This document shows positions 13,519-23,112 of a stretch of 64,000 bases of DNA, one piece after another. Position 1 is the first letter of the stretch. Each line of letters begins with the position of its first letter. Position numbers and translations under genes: made by a program. Source of the DNA: Flavobacterium sp. KACC 22763 (GTDB lineage: Bacteria; Bacteroidota; Bacteroidia; Flavobacteriales; Flavobacteriaceae); contig NZ_CP117879.1 of the NCBI RefSeq assembly GCF_028736155.1, positions 3,534,001 to 3,598,000 on the forward strand. The letters are read 5' to 3'. The notes below the pieces were generated by a model, which did not search any database, was not told the DNA's origin, and worked only from the letters and a program-made list of their open reading frames with translations.

Positions 13519-14586
13519 TTGAAGAAATATTTAGTGTTTTTATTCTTTTGGAGTTGTACTTTTCAGTATGCGCAAACCGTTCGAAAATATTCGAATGAAT
13601 TTATGAATATTGGAGTTGATGCCGCTGCTCTTGGGATGGCAAGTGCCGTGACAGCTTCGACAAACGATGTAAATGCAGTTTACTGGAATCCTGCAGGTTT
13701 GACACATCTTGAAGATCATCAAATTGCTTTAATGCATGCCAGCTATTTTGCCAATATTGCACAATACGATTACATTGGTTACGCAAGTCCAATTGATGAC
13801 AGAAGCGCATGGGGAATTTCGATGATTCGTTTTGGAGTTGATGACATTATGGATACCACACAATTAATCGATAACCAAGGAAATATAGATTACAATAGAA
13901 TCAACCTTTTCTCTACGGCCGATTATGGTTTTACTTTTTCTTATGCTAGGAAACTTCCTGTTGACGGATTTCAATATGGCGTAAATGCAAAAGTAATTAG
14001 AAGAATAATTGGAAAATTTGCCAACTCGTGGGGTTTTGGATTTGATATCGGACTTCAGTTTGAAAGAAATGACTGGAAGTTTGGTTTAATGCTTCGCGAC
14101 ATCACTACAACTTACAATGTGTGGAATATTGATGAAAAAGAATATGAAAAAATCGCCAATGCCATTCCAGGAGAAAATAACACTTTACCAGAAAGCACAG
14201 AAATAACATTGCCAAAGGCACAATTAGGCGTTTCAAAAAGATTTGATTTTCATAATGAATGCAGTCTTGTGACCTCTGCTAATTTAAATATGCGATTTGA
14301 GCAGACAAATGATATCATCTCTTCAAAAGCAGTAAGTATAGACCCAGCTCTAGGGTTTGAGTTTGGCTATACTGATTTAGTTTTTGTTCGTGCTGGCGCT
14401 GGAAACTTTCAGAATGTAACCCAGCTGGACAATACCGAAAAAGTAAATTTTCAGCCTAATATTGGTGTAGGTTTTAGATATAAAGGCATACAAATTGATT
14501 ACGCTTTGACCGATTTAGGAAATCAAAGTACCGCTTTGTATTCTAATATTTTTTCATTGAAAGTAGATTTAGGTATCTTTAGATAA
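13519..14586 (+). CDS. PorV/PorQ-family outer-membrane beta-barrel protein
   Basis: The 355-residue product starts with a signal peptide (KKYLVFLFFWSCTFQYAQ, cleavage likely after Ala-Gln) and continues with the FadL/PorV-like N-terminal pattern SNEFMNIGVDAAALGMASA followed by VNAVYWNPAGL, found in type IX secretion PorV/PorQ family proteins. The rest alternates like a beta-barrel and ends with an aromatic-rich strand. PorV itself shuttles T9SS cargo; this may be a paralogue (PorV2-like), so a secretion role is inferred from family only. Translation appears to start at TTG 13519, because no ATG precedes the signal peptide. DUF4105 follows 33 bp downstream. Confidence 0.82.
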   Translation: MKKYLVFLFFWSCTFQYAQTVRKYSNEFMNIGVDAAALGMASAVTASTNDVNAVYWNPAGLTHLEDHQIALMHASYFANIAQYDYIGYASPIDDRSAWGISMIRFGVDDIMDTTQLIDNQGNIDYNRINLFSTADYGFTFSYARKLPVDGFQYGVNAKVIRRIIGKFANSWGFGFDIGLQFERNDWKFGLMLRDITTTYNVWNIDEKEYEKIANAIPGENNTLPESTEITLPKAQLGVSKRFDFHNECSLVTSANLNMRFEQTNDIISSKAVSIDPALGFEFGYTDLVFVRAGAGNFQNVTQLDNTEKVNFQPNIGVGFRYKGIQIDYALTDLGNQSTALYSNIFSLKVDLGIFR

Positions 14587-14619
14587 TTAGAAACCATAAA
14601 ACATTTAAAATTTTAAATC

Positions 14620-15756
14620 ATGAAAACTGTCATGTTCAAAAAAGCATTTTTTATTTTGTTATTCTTAACCGGTTTTATTGGTTTCAGCCAAAGTTTAGCT
14701 TTATCTAAAGACGCCAAAATAAGTATTTTGACTTGCGGTCTTGGAAATGAAACGTATTCTTATTTTGGACATACAGGAATTAGAGTTTTAGATCCTGTAA
14801 ACAATTTTGACGTTGTTTACAATTATGGAACTTTTGATTTTAGAACTCCGAATTTTGTTCTAAAGTTTGCTAAAGGAGATTTGCAATATTTTGCAACTGT
14901 GCATTCGTATGCCGATTTTTTTAATGAATACACTTATGAGAAAAGAAGTATTTATGAGCAGGAATTACTAATTTCTCAAGATTTAAAACAAAAACTTTTT
15001 AATCAGTTAAATGCAGTTTTAGATTCTGAAGAACGTTATTACACTTATAAATTCATCGATAGAAACTGCACTTCGATGGTTGTTGATGTGGTGAATAAAA
15101 CTTTAGGCGAAAATGTAATTGTCAAGAAAGAAGATACAGACAAAACTTATCGTTCTATCCTATTTCCTTATTTTGATGGACATTTTTACGATCAATTGGG
15201 TACAAGTATTATTTTCGGAACAAAAGTCGATCAAATGGGAACCAGAATTTTTCTTCCTTTTGAATTGAAAAACAGTTTAGATAAAACTACTTTCCAGAAT
15301 AAACCTCTTGCTGCCAAAAGCAAAACTTTATTAGAGTTTACAAAAGAAACACCAAAATCTTGGTGGAACAATATTTACACTTATCTTTTTATTTTACTTT
15401 TTGTAATCTTTGCGAAAAACAAAATGGTAGATAAAATCTACTTTTTGATTCTCTCTCTAATTGGAATATTCTTCGTGATTATGGGATTTTATTCGTTCCA
15501 CCAGGAATTGGCAATGAATTATAACGTATTACTTTTTAGTCCGCTTTTATTGGTTCTAGTTTTATTTTCAATTTTCAAAAACAAACTATGGACTTATAGA
15601 TTTTCGTTGATTAACTTTGTAATGCTTGTGATTTACTTTTTATTTTTAATCAATAAAGCACATTTCTTCATCACTTTACCGTTGATCATTACAAGCGGAG
15701 TGGTTTTAGTGCGAACCGCAATTCGCAACAAAAAACCAATTCCGATTATAATTTAA
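14620..15756 (+). CDS. DUF4105 membrane protein, possible lipoprotein N-acyltransferase (Lnb-like)
   Basis: The 378-residue product has an N-terminal signal or anchor (about 5-24), an extracytoplasmic DUF4105 domain (about 30-200) and about five membrane helices after residue 250. His51 in SYFGHTGIR and Cys150 in FIDRNCTSM are the conserved candidate active-site pair. From memory, a Bacteroides protein of this family (Lnb) was reported as the missing lipoprotein N-acyltransferase; I could not verify that this one is orthologous. If so, it would add the third acyl chain to lipoprotein N-termini in the inner membrane. An alternative start is the Met at 14632. It converges with the polysaccharide island; only four bases separate the stop codons. 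Confidence 0.8.
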   Translation: MKTVMFKKAFFILLFLTGFIGFSQSLALSKDAKISILTCGLGNETYSYFGHTGIRVLDPVNNFDVVYNYGTFDFRTPNFVLKFAKGDLQYFATVHSYADFFNEYTYEKRSIYEQELLISQDLKQKLFNQLNAVLDSEERYYTYKFIDRNCTSMVVDVVNKTLGENVIVKKEDTDKTYRSILFPYFDGHFYDQLGTSIIFGTKVDQMGTRIFLPFELKNSLDKTTFQNKPLAAKSKTLLEFTKETPKSWWNNIYTYLFILLFVIFAKNKMVDKIYFLILSLIGIFFVIMGFYSFHQELAMNYNVLLFSPLLLVLVLFSIFKNKLWTYRFSLINFVMLVIYFLFLINKAHFFITLPLIITSGVVLVRTAIRNKKPIPIII

Positions 15757-15760
15757 AATT

Positions 15761-17155
15761 TTACTGACCTCTGTAGAATAAAACTGTCGTAATAGTTTTG
15801 AAAGTAATACTCAAATCTAGAAATATACTTCTGTGTTTGATATAATACAAATCGTACTGAAGTTTAACCAAACTTTCGTCGATTGATTCTCCATAAGAAT
15901 AATTAACCTGTGCCCAACCAGTGAGTCCGGGTTTAATTACATGGCGCGTTTCATAAAAAGGCATTACAGCGGCGATTTCTTCAACAAAAAATGGTCTTTC
16001 AGGTCTTGGCCCAATTACCCCCATATCTCCTTTTAAGATATTAATAAACTGAGGAAATTCGTCAATTCTAGACTTTCGCATAAATTTACCAAACGGAGTA
16101 ACTCTTTTATCATTATGAGTCGCAAAAACAGCACCATTTGTCTCTGAATTCTCAGTCATAGTCCTAAACTTGTAGATCTTGAAAACTACTCCGTTTTTAC
16201 CTACCCTTTCTTGGGTATAAAAAAGACTTCCTTTATTAGCAAAAAGGTTGCAAACAAAAATTATCGGAATAAAAACCAAGCTGATCAAAAGTCCTAAAAC
16301 AGAAAACATAAGTTCAATAAGACGAACGAAAAATAAATAGAGTTTGTTGCTATTACTTCTACTAAAAGGAAAAAATCTATAAAAATCTCTTTCTATATGA
16401 TGAACAGGAATTCGTTGTGTTTTGCTTTCGTAGACTTGCGTATACTCGCGAATAATATTTCCTTTTTCCAATAAATGAAGCAACTGCTGATATAGGTCGG
16501 AAGTAATACCATCTGTTTTCTGAGAAGCGATTACAATTTCTGAGACATAGTGGGTAGAAACAAAACGTTCTAAATCTTCCTTCTTTATTTCGCTTACATA
16601 ATGAAAATCTAAATTCTCATCTGTAATGGAATCAGAATTAACAAAACCAACAATTTTGTAATGAGGATCAACGTTTTCCAATCCTAAAACTAATTCTTCG
16701 ACTTCGCTTTGATCACAAATCAAAACAACATTTTGCGAAAAACGATGCGAGGCTAAAAAATAGCAATAAAATAAACGCCAAAGCAGTAATGTAATTAGTA
16801 TTGTAAAATAAAATATTACGATTACTAATCTTTGTTTGGGTAATACAGGGGAAAGAACTGGCGTAAGTAAATAAGCCAAAACAGTTGCAGTAGCCGTAAA
16901 AATGACATTCTGCAGAATCTGAAGATGATTGCTTGCTACTTGTAAATTATAGATTTCAAATATTACACCAAAGGCATAAAGATAGCTGACCAATAAAAGT
17001 ATACTGAGCGAGCTACTTAAATCAAAGGTGAAATAATGATAATCAAAGATTGTGCTTAATAGATATAAAGCAAATAAAATAAAAACAGCATCGAAAGAAA
17101 GGAGCAATATCTTCCTCTCTGAAATTTCGAAATGCATTTTCTTTTTTGATAACAT
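15761..17155 (-). CDS. Polyprenyl glycosylphosphotransferase (WcaJ/WbaP-like initiating sugar transferase)
   Basis: This enzyme moves a sugar-1-phosphate onto undecaprenyl phosphate to start a surface glycan. The 464 residues include about four N-terminal membrane helices, a central Rossmann-like CoA-binding-3 domain (about 145-225), a fifth hydrophobic segment (near 275-295) and the bacterial sugar transferase domain: LFYTQERVGKNG, YKFRTM, RIDEFPQFINILKGDMGVIG, PRPERPFF and PGLTGWAQVNY. The sugar (Glc, Gal, or an amino sugar) cannot be read off. It is the last gene of the minus-strand island, and a TAnnTTTG element 33 bp upstream may give it its own promoter. A second, unrelated initiating enzyme lies at 49977. 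Confidence 0.93.
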   Translation of the reverse strand: MLSKKKMHFEISERKILLLSFDAVFILFALYLLSTIFDYHYFTFDLSSSLSILLLVSYLYAFGVIFEIYNLQVASNHLQILQNVIFTATATVLAYLLTPVLSPVLPKQRLVIVIFYFTILITLLLWRLFYCYFLASHRFSQNVVLICDQSEVEELVLGLENVDPHYKIVGFVNSDSITDENLDFHYVSEIKKEDLERFVSTHYVSEIVIASQKTDGITSDLYQQLLHLLEKGNIIREYTQVYESKTQRIPVHHIERDFYRFFPFSRSNSNKLYLFFVRLIELMFSVLGLLISLVFIPIIFVCNLFANKGSLFYTQERVGKNGVVFKIYKFRTMTENSETNGAVFATHNDKRVTPFGKFMRKSRIDEFPQFINILKGDMGVIGPRPERPFFVEEIAAVMPFYETRHVIKPGLTGWAQVNYSYGESIDESLVKLQYDLYYIKHRSIFLDLSITFKTITTVLFYRGQ

Positions 17156-17187
17156 CTCTTGTAGGTTTTAATTTGGTTAGGGCAAAG

Positions 17188-17195
17188 CAAATGTA
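17188..17195 (-). promoter_or_regulatory. Candidate -7 promoter element for the initiating glycosylphosphotransferase
   Basis: Reads TACATTTG on the minus strand, fitting TAnnTTTG, 33 bp before the ATG at 17155 and inside the 64-bp gap after the ligase/polymerase gene. A -33 box was not seen. Confidence 0.5.
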
Positions 17196-17219
17196 TCGTA
17201 AAAAAATATAACTAATCTA

Positions 17220-18566
17220 TTAATTTTCTGTTTCTTCAGGAATTTTTAGTTGCACAGAAAGAAGACATAATGCATACACAAAAGCAGGAGCCGCAATTCG
17301 CATTGCCGCATGATTTATTGTTAATAGCCAAAAGAGAAAAAAAGAGAAAAAATATATATGCTCTCTATTATTTATATAAACAGCAAAAGGCGCAAAAAGT
17401 AAAATAAGAAAACTAAATATACCAAATAATCCATGTTCGCTGAGTAAACGTGAAATCTCGCTGTGAGCTGCTACTGCTTGCCCTAAAGATTCTTTTCTAA
17501 TTTCTTTTCCCATTCCTACTCCAATACCCAAAATTGGATTATCTACAAACAGTTTTAAATCTGTATCAATAACAGCCTCTCTTCCTCCTAATCGATCTTT
17601 TTTTATTCTCCCTTTAGCATCTTGATTTGCATATCTTTTTTCAATAAGCCCATAAGTTTGTAAAGAGGCATACGAGAATATTCCTATGCCGAGAACTCCT
17701 ACTAATAAAAAAACCAAGGCAATTTTCCTTCTGCCTCGATCATTTGAAAAAGAAAAAAGCAAAAGCAGCACACAAAGAATCATTACAACTCCCGTTATTA
17801 CTCCTCCTCGTGAAAATGTCGCAATACCTCGATAACTTACTGCTATTAATAAAATAGTATTTAGTATTATTTCTTTTTTTGTTTTTGAAAAAAGAACCAA
17901 TTGCGAAAAAAAAACAAATATTCCCAATCCTAAAATTGTAGATACTTGATTAGGACCGAATCCCCCTGAAGTTTCAAAATTAGATTGAGTTCCTGTTACT
18001 ACATCTCTCACACTAGGATTATATAAAAACAAGTAAACAACTGTTGAAATAATTGGAAGACCCATTGCTATTATTACATTTTGCAATTTTGGGAACAATA
18101 GCTTTTTTTTGTACATATACATAGAAGCAATCGCTAAACAAAACGAACCTGACAAGTTAAAAGCTACAGCCTTTTTAAGATCAAAACCAAGATTTTCGAC
18201 AGAAGCTGCAACTAAAATTCCCGGAATTAATAAAAGCAGAAAAACAACATATAAAAATGATCTTATTGAGAAATTACTATAGAACATCCCAATTATCATA
18301 AAAAAAATGACGAGAAATTTTACATATTCGTTATTAAAATTACCACCAGTCATTCTCAAAAAAACCTCTACTCCTACGAGATATGCTGCCACATAAATTA
18401 CTTCATTATTTCGATTCTGATTTCGAATAACAATCGAAAGCCCTATGATAGGAATTAAAAGTGCATAAATTTTAGATAAAAATGGCAAAATAAAAATAAC
18501 CAATCCTATGATTACATGAATCAAAACAAGAAAGGTATATGACAATGATCTCTTTTTATTTTTCAT
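17220..18566 (-). CDS. O-antigen ligase/polymerase family membrane protein (Wzy_C/WaaL-like)
   Basis: The 448-residue protein has about eleven or twelve membrane segments and a large extracytoplasmic loop in the second half (after YASLQTYGLIEKRY) ending in AAHSEISRLLSEHGLFG, the most conserved piece of the O-antigen ligase (Wzy_C) family. These proteins either join finished glycans to lipid A or an acceptor protein, or polymerise repeat units; sequence alone does not decide. Because the right block has its own Wzy-like protein (56852), a ligase role here is plausible. The start overlaps the next glycosyltransferase by four bases. Confidence 0.87.
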   Translation of the reverse strand: MKNKKRSLSYTFLVLIHVIIGLVIFILPFLSKIYALLIPIIGLSIVIRNQNRNNEVIYVAAYLVGVEVFLRMTGGNFNNEYVKFLVIFFMIIGMFYSNFSIRSFLYVVFLLLLIPGILVAASVENLGFDLKKAVAFNLSGSFCLAIASMYMYKKKLLFPKLQNVIIAMGLPIISTVVYLFLYNPSVRDVVTGTQSNFETSGGFGPNQVSTILGLGIFVFFSQLVLFSKTKKEIILNTILLIAVSYRGIATFSRGGVITGVVMILCVLLLLFSFSNDRGRRKIALVFLLVGVLGIGIFSYASLQTYGLIEKRYANQDAKGRIKKDRLGGREAVIDTDLKLFVDNPILGIGVGMGKEIRKESLGQAVAAHSEISRLLSEHGLFGIFSFLILLFAPFAVYINNREHIYFFSFFLFWLLTINHAAMRIAAPAFVYALCLLSVQLKIPEETEN

Positions 18567-19675
18567 TTTATGGTGCTTTTGCCATTTTTAATAGCAGGAA
18601 TAGTACACGAATTTAACCACATAAGATAGTTATCAGTAACTTTTTCTTCAATAAAATTCAATTTAATTTTATTATATAACGTTAATCCTAAATTTTCTCT
18701 ATATTTCTGATCTAAAATAAGTTTTTCAATTGCCGCTACTAATTGTTTAAGATTATTAGACTCTATGATTATCCCTTCCTTATCTGAACTAATTACGTTT
18801 GAAATCTGCCCAACATTTGTGCTTATTACAGGTAACTTATTCAATCCGTATTCTAGAATTGCTAATGGAAGTCCTTCTGACAATGAAGGCAGTACAGCAA
18901 TCTGTGATTGTTTAAGAGCTGATGAAATATTATTTGTTGTTCCATAAAAGAAAATCGTTTTTTGTAATTTTAAATCCTCTATGAGCTTTCTCAGCTTATT
19001 AGAGTAATCATCCTCAAAATCCTTTCCGAAAACATGGAAAGTCCAATCTGGATATTTTTCCTTTATTAAATTTGCCGAATCAATTAATAATTCATGGTTT
19101 TTTTGTGGACGTAAATTTGCTACACAAACAATTCTTTTATCTTCACAACCTTCCAAATTTAGTTTTTCATCACTATTCGTTGATTCATCAATAAAGTTTG
19201 GTAAATAAATAATATTTGAGCATAACAAATAACTTTTTGCCCAATTCTTTAAATCCAAATTTACAGAAATGACTCCTCCAAAAAAAAGTGACCCTATTTT
19301 TAAGCTTAAATTTTTTCTTGCTGATAAATCTTGAGAGATTCCATAGTGATCATGCCAGACAATCACAATTTTTGGTGAAATTAATTTTACTAATATTGCT
19401 AAAAAGAAAGAAGAACTATGAGCATGAACCACATTTATTCCATTCTTTTTTATGTATTCCTTTAATTTTAAAATTGATTTTATATCAATCTTTTTTGCTT
19501 TTCTCAGAAACAAAAAAGAAACCTTTTCATCTATTTCTTCTAAAAGCACTCCTTGCTTTCTAGTTGATATGAGTCCTGAGAATTCGATTTTTTTTGATAA
19601 TGCATTTGCATAATTAACTGCCATTCTTTCTGCTCCTCCTGGTTCTAAAGAGTCTATTATTTGTAGCACCCTCAT
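18563..19675 (-). CDS. Glycosyltransferase family 4
   Basis: A GT-B retaining glycosyltransferase of 370 residues that probably adds one sugar to the growing lipid-linked glycan on the cytosolic side. The N-terminus VLQIIDSLEPGGAERMAVNYANAL is a typical GT4 acceptor-domain start with the glycine-rich turn. The donor-domain EX7E motif is EGLPLAILE (about 267-275), preceded by VLPSLS. Donor and acceptor are unknown. It overlaps the upstream and downstream genes by four bases each, so it is part of a tightly coupled group of transferases. Confidence 0.92.
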   Translation of the reverse strand: MRVLQIIDSLEPGGAERMAVNYANALSKKIEFSGLISTRKQGVLLEEIDEKVSFLFLRKAKKIDIKSILKLKEYIKKNGINVVHAHSSSFFLAILVKLISPKIVIVWHDHYGISQDLSARKNLSLKIGSLFFGGVISVNLDLKNWAKSYLLCSNIIYLPNFIDESTNSDEKLNLEGCEDKRIVCVANLRPQKNHELLIDSANLIKEKYPDWTFHVFGKDFEDDYSNKLRKLIEDLKLQKTIFFYGTTNNISSALKQSQIAVLPSLSEGLPLAILEYGLNKLPVISTNVGQISNVISSDKEGIIIESNNLKQLVAAIEKLILDQKYRENLGLTLYNKIKLNFIEEKVTDNYLMWLNSCTIPAIKNGKSTIK

Positions 19676-20790
19676 TTTGTTAGCAAATTTTTAATTTCTA
19701 TTGCGAACAAATCTGTTGTATAGTTTTGAGCCCACTTAACTGCAAAATCGCTTTTCTCAAAAAAATCATCTTTATTTACCAATAATTTTTCTATTTGCAT
19801 TAAATCTTCCGTCAATTTCATATTTAACAAAACTCCCCTTTTTCCATAATTTAACATAAAAGGAACACAAGAAATACTTGTTGTCAAGGGAACACAGCCC
19901 CAAAACATTCCTTCAGCAATTGCCTTTGGCCATCCTTCACTTCTCGATGGTAGGATAACAAAATGAGATTTCTTGTAAAATTCTTTAAGTGCTTCTTTAT
20001 CCTTATTCCCTTGTAAAAAAACAAACTTTTCAAGTTGCTTTTTTTTTATATAACCTTCTAAATTTGTCCGTTCAGGTCCTTCACCACAAATATGAAGTAA
20101 CACTTTCATATCTTTTTTGGCTAACTGTTCAATTAGTTTTATAGCATACATTGGATTTTTTCCAAGAACCAAACTTCCAACAAAAATAAAAGTTGTTTCG
20201 GGACTTTTGTTATCTCTCATTAGAGACTCTTTTTCAGATTCAGAATAAGTAGCCGTGAAAAAAGCCTTGATGTTTTTTGATTGATTTTCCCATTCACCAT
20301 ACACTAAAACCTGCATATTTCTAGTAAGAAATGTATTACTTAATATCCATTTTTGCAAGCGATATGCTATAGGTTGTTTACTCCTTGGATCCCAATTTCC
20401 AGCATATTTCGCTGTTTTTTTCTTTAAAGGAAAAAACATTTGAACAATGCAGCCAAGCAAACCCATATTCCCAGGACACCTTAAATGAATATGATCTGCA
20501 TTTTTCATTGCTAAAAATATGTTCCAAAAAATTTTTGGCAATTTTAAAAGTGACTTAACACTATTTACAGCATTCACAAAATTAAAACTAGGAACGTGGT
20601 AAAAATCAATATTATTATGCTCATATGCTGTATCGATAGCTGTCGGATTTCCTTGTGTTGCATGAGCTACAATCGTCACCTCATCAACATCTTTTAACCA
20701 GAGATTCATTTCTCGGATATATGGAGCATAGCCAAAATACTGATTATTGCTTTTAATATGAGAAACATGGGTAATAATTGCAAAATTCAT
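19672..20790 (-). CDS. Glycosyltransferase family 4-like
   Basis: The 372-residue product has a GT-B donor domain with FVGSLVLGKNPMYAIKLIEQL, HICGEGPER and EX7E as EGWPKAIAE (about 285-293, within LPSRSEGWPKAIAE). The N-terminal domain contains NADHIHLRCPGNMGLLG, an acceptor-domain stretch I associate with surface-polysaccharide GT4 proteins. The donor sugar is unknown. The next gene upstream ends 100 bp away, the largest gap in this group of transferases; it is A+T-rich with no recognised element, but a promoter could be there. Confidence 0.88.
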   Translation of the reverse strand: MNFAIITHVSHIKSNNQYFGYAPYIREMNLWLKDVDEVTIVAHATQGNPTAIDTAYEHNNIDFYHVPSFNFVNAVNSVKSLLKLPKIFWNIFLAMKNADHIHLRCPGNMGLLGCIVQMFFPLKKKTAKYAGNWDPRSKQPIAYRLQKWILSNTFLTRNMQVLVYGEWENQSKNIKAFFTATYSESEKESLMRDNKSPETTFIFVGSLVLGKNPMYAIKLIEQLAKKDMKVLLHICGEGPERTNLEGYIKKKQLEKFVFLQGNKDKEALKEFYKKSHFVILPSRSEGWPKAIAEGMFWGCVPLTTSISCVPFMLNYGKRGVLLNMKLTEDLMQIEKLLVNKDDFFEKSDFAVKWAQNYTTDLFAIEIKNLLTK

Positions 20791-20890
20791 TAAAATGGTA
20801 ATAAAATTTATAAGTTTATTTTTTTGACTTTATTTATGTTTTAAAAATGATTCAATATTGCTTTATTTTTTCTTCTTAACGATTCTAAAT

Positions 20891-21988
20891 TCAACTTTCG
20901 ATTACTTCTTTCATTTTTTTGCAATACTCCTCAATTCCAAATTTTTCCATATATGTTTTTCTCGCGTTTACCCCCATAGCAATGTTATTTTTATTATTTT
21001 CTACTCTTTGAAACAAAATTAACATTTCTTCAAATGTTGGTTCAAATTTAAAACAATCCCCTCCATCTTCAAGTTCATTTGCTAATCCAGTATTATTTGA
21101 AATTAATAAAGGCGTTTGGTTCATCATTGATTCTAAACCAACCGTTGGTAAATTATCAATCAGAGAAGGTATGATTGTATAATGACTTTTATTTAAATAT
21201 TGATCTATTTCATTGTAAGGCAAGGCTCCTTTAATTCTAATATAATCATGCTCTTTGCTTAGTTCTAATATTTTGATATATTGACTCCCATTACCAGCGA
21301 TATTTAATACAATTTTCGAAGATTTACACTTTTTCTTATATGCTATAAAAGCTTCCATTAGTTCAACAACTCCTTTTGAAGGCTCTAAGCGCCCCAAATA
21401 CGAAACTATTATTGGAGAAGAATTTAAAGTTCTTTTACCTGAAAATCGATCCTTCATTGGATTAAGAACTTTAATACTATTTTTTCGGAAGAAACATTGT
21501 TTTAGATCTTCTTTTGCTAATTCAGAAGGACATATAACTAAATTAGCAAACCACTTGTATAACAATTGTTTTCTATACTTTTTTATATTTCTTTTAAGCG
21601 ATGAAGTTGAAACGTCTTTATTAATTTGATTTGATAATGTGTGATAATAAGGAAAAACTTTAGCTTTATTGAATGAAAGGAGTTTTGAAATGATAGCTGT
21701 TATATTAACATTTACAAAATGACTTATTATTACTTCCGGCTTGTGCTCTAAAAATAATTTTGAATACCAAAGAGCATCCTTAAATTTTACTGGTCGGTCT
21801 TCTGTTGGCCAAGAATATACAAGTAATTTTCCATTTTCCATTTTTTCTTCAAAAGACTTAGCGAAAAATGGTTTATGTGAAATGAAAATAACTTTATTCC
21901 CCTCTAGAGCCATAGATTTAGCAAGATAATAACTCATGTAAGCAAATGAGCTTTCTGTATAATTATGTGCTATTAAGATTGTTCTCAT
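20891..21988 (-). CDS. Glycosyltransferase family 4 with variant EX7E motif
   Basis: The 365-residue GT-B protein has a clear donor domain: VSYLGRLEPSKGVVELMEAF, NIAGNGSQYIKILELS and IKGALPYNEIDQYL. The motif that is normally EX7E reads DNLPTVGLE (about 278-286), with Asp replacing the first Glu; this position contacts the donor sugar, so either the donor differs or activity is altered. The N-terminal domain begins RTILIAHNYTESSFAYMSYYLAKS. It probably adds one residue of the left-block glycan. It lies 25 bp from the next upstream gene. Confidence 0.88.
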   Translation of the reverse strand: MRTILIAHNYTESSFAYMSYYLAKSMALEGNKVIFISHKPFFAKSFEEKMENGKLLVYSWPTEDRPVKFKDALWYSKLFLEHKPEVIISHFVNVNITAIISKLLSFNKAKVFPYYHTLSNQINKDVSTSSLKRNIKKYRKQLLYKWFANLVICPSELAKEDLKQCFFRKNSIKVLNPMKDRFSGKRTLNSSPIIVSYLGRLEPSKGVVELMEAFIAYKKKCKSSKIVLNIAGNGSQYIKILELSKEHDYIRIKGALPYNEIDQYLNKSHYTIIPSLIDNLPTVGLESMMNQTPLLISNNTGLANELEDGGDCFKFEPTFEEMLILFQRVENNKNNIAMGVNARKTYMEKFGIEEYCKKMKEVIES

Positions 21989-22013
21989 TCAAACTATTTT
22001 TTATACACTAATT

Positions 22014-23105
22014 CTAATTTTTACACACTAATTCTAAAACTAAATCATTCCATTGATTCATGACTCTTTCTTTTGAGAAAACGCCCAGTTTAACCTCTTG
22101 ATTTTCAATAAACTTTTCTCTAAGAAGAACATCATTCATAAGCAAAACTAATTTTTCCGAAAAAGCTATTTTATCATTCAAAGGAACAATAAAACCATCC
22201 TTTCCATCGGAAACAATATTTTTGGGCCCATGAGGAGAATCATATGAAACAATTGGAAGTTTAGCTTCCATTGCTTCCAATAAAACCATTGGAAAAGCTT
22301 CTGATTTGGACATTAATACAAAAATTTTAGCCTCTTGCATTTTATCCTTTATTTCAGGAGTTCCTGGAAAAACTTTAAAACTTTGCTCTATCTTTTTTTC
22401 GACAATTTTTTCACGCAGGCTCTTAATATTACCATCTCCATAAACATGAACTTCCCATCCTAAATTCTTAGAGTTTAAAGCAGCCCAAATATCAACCAAG
22501 TGATTCACTTGCTTTTCTATAACTATTCTCCCTGCATAAATTATTATGTTCTTCTTTATCGATATTCTCTGTTTAGAACTCTGATGATCAATAAAATTTG
22601 GTATTACCACCAAATTATTCAATCTGTAATACCCCTTTTCATCGTTATTTAGTAAAACAACTTTATCATATTTATTGATAATTAGATTTTTTAGACCCCC
22701 CCCTTTATTATTGCAAGCGTAATTAGATCTATGAATTTCTGCGATTTTTGGTATCTCCTTTTTTATAAAAGGAATAATTAGAGAATCCATACTAATCATT
22801 GTTGTAAACAACACATCAATATTTTCACACTCCAAGATTTTTTTTACTTGTCGATATAACTCAATTCCTTTAGGTATATTTTTTATATACTGCCTAATTC
22901 CACCGCTCGATTTTGTCGAAATATTTAGATTATAACGTTTACATTTATCATTTATATTATAAAAAACAGGCAAATCAGTTTCATTTTTGGTTATTAAAAC
23001 TACCTCATAGCCAAACATTTCAATCCAAGCATTAATTTTTTCAGCAGTAATACGCTCAATTCCACCGATACCGCGCATTCTATATACTAAAATACCAATT
23101 TTCAT
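22014..23105 (-). CDS. Glycosyltransferase family 4
   Basis: The product, 363 residues from the ATG at 23105, begins MKIGILVYRMRGIGGIERITAEK, the usual GT4 glycine-rich start. An upstream start at 23147 would add 14 non-family residues and overlap the neighbouring gene, so I rejected it. The donor domain shows YAGRIVIEKQVNHLVDIW, VYGDGNIK and EX7E as EAFPMVLLE followed by SPHGPKNIVSDGKDGFIV, a pattern seen in galactosyl- or GalNAc-transferring GT4 proteins such as AmsD/PglH-like ones; the sugar remains a guess. It is seven bases downstream of the next GT4. Confidence 0.9.
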   Translation of the reverse strand: MKIGILVYRMRGIGGIERITAEKINAWIEMFGYEVVLITKNETDLPVFYNINDKCKRYNLNISTKSSGGIRQYIKNIPKGIELYRQVKKILECENIDVLFTTMISMDSLIIPFIKKEIPKIAEIHRSNYACNNKGGGLKNLIINKYDKVVLLNNDEKGYYRLNNLVVIPNFIDHQSSKQRISIKKNIIIYAGRIVIEKQVNHLVDIWAALNSKNLGWEVHVYGDGNIKSLREKIVEKKIEQSFKVFPGTPEIKDKMQEAKIFVLMSKSEAFPMVLLEAMEAKLPIVSYDSPHGPKNIVSDGKDGFIVPLNDKIAFSEKLVLLMNDVLLREKFIENQEVKLGVFSKERVMNQWNDLVLELVCKN

Positions 23106-23112
23106 TATGCTA

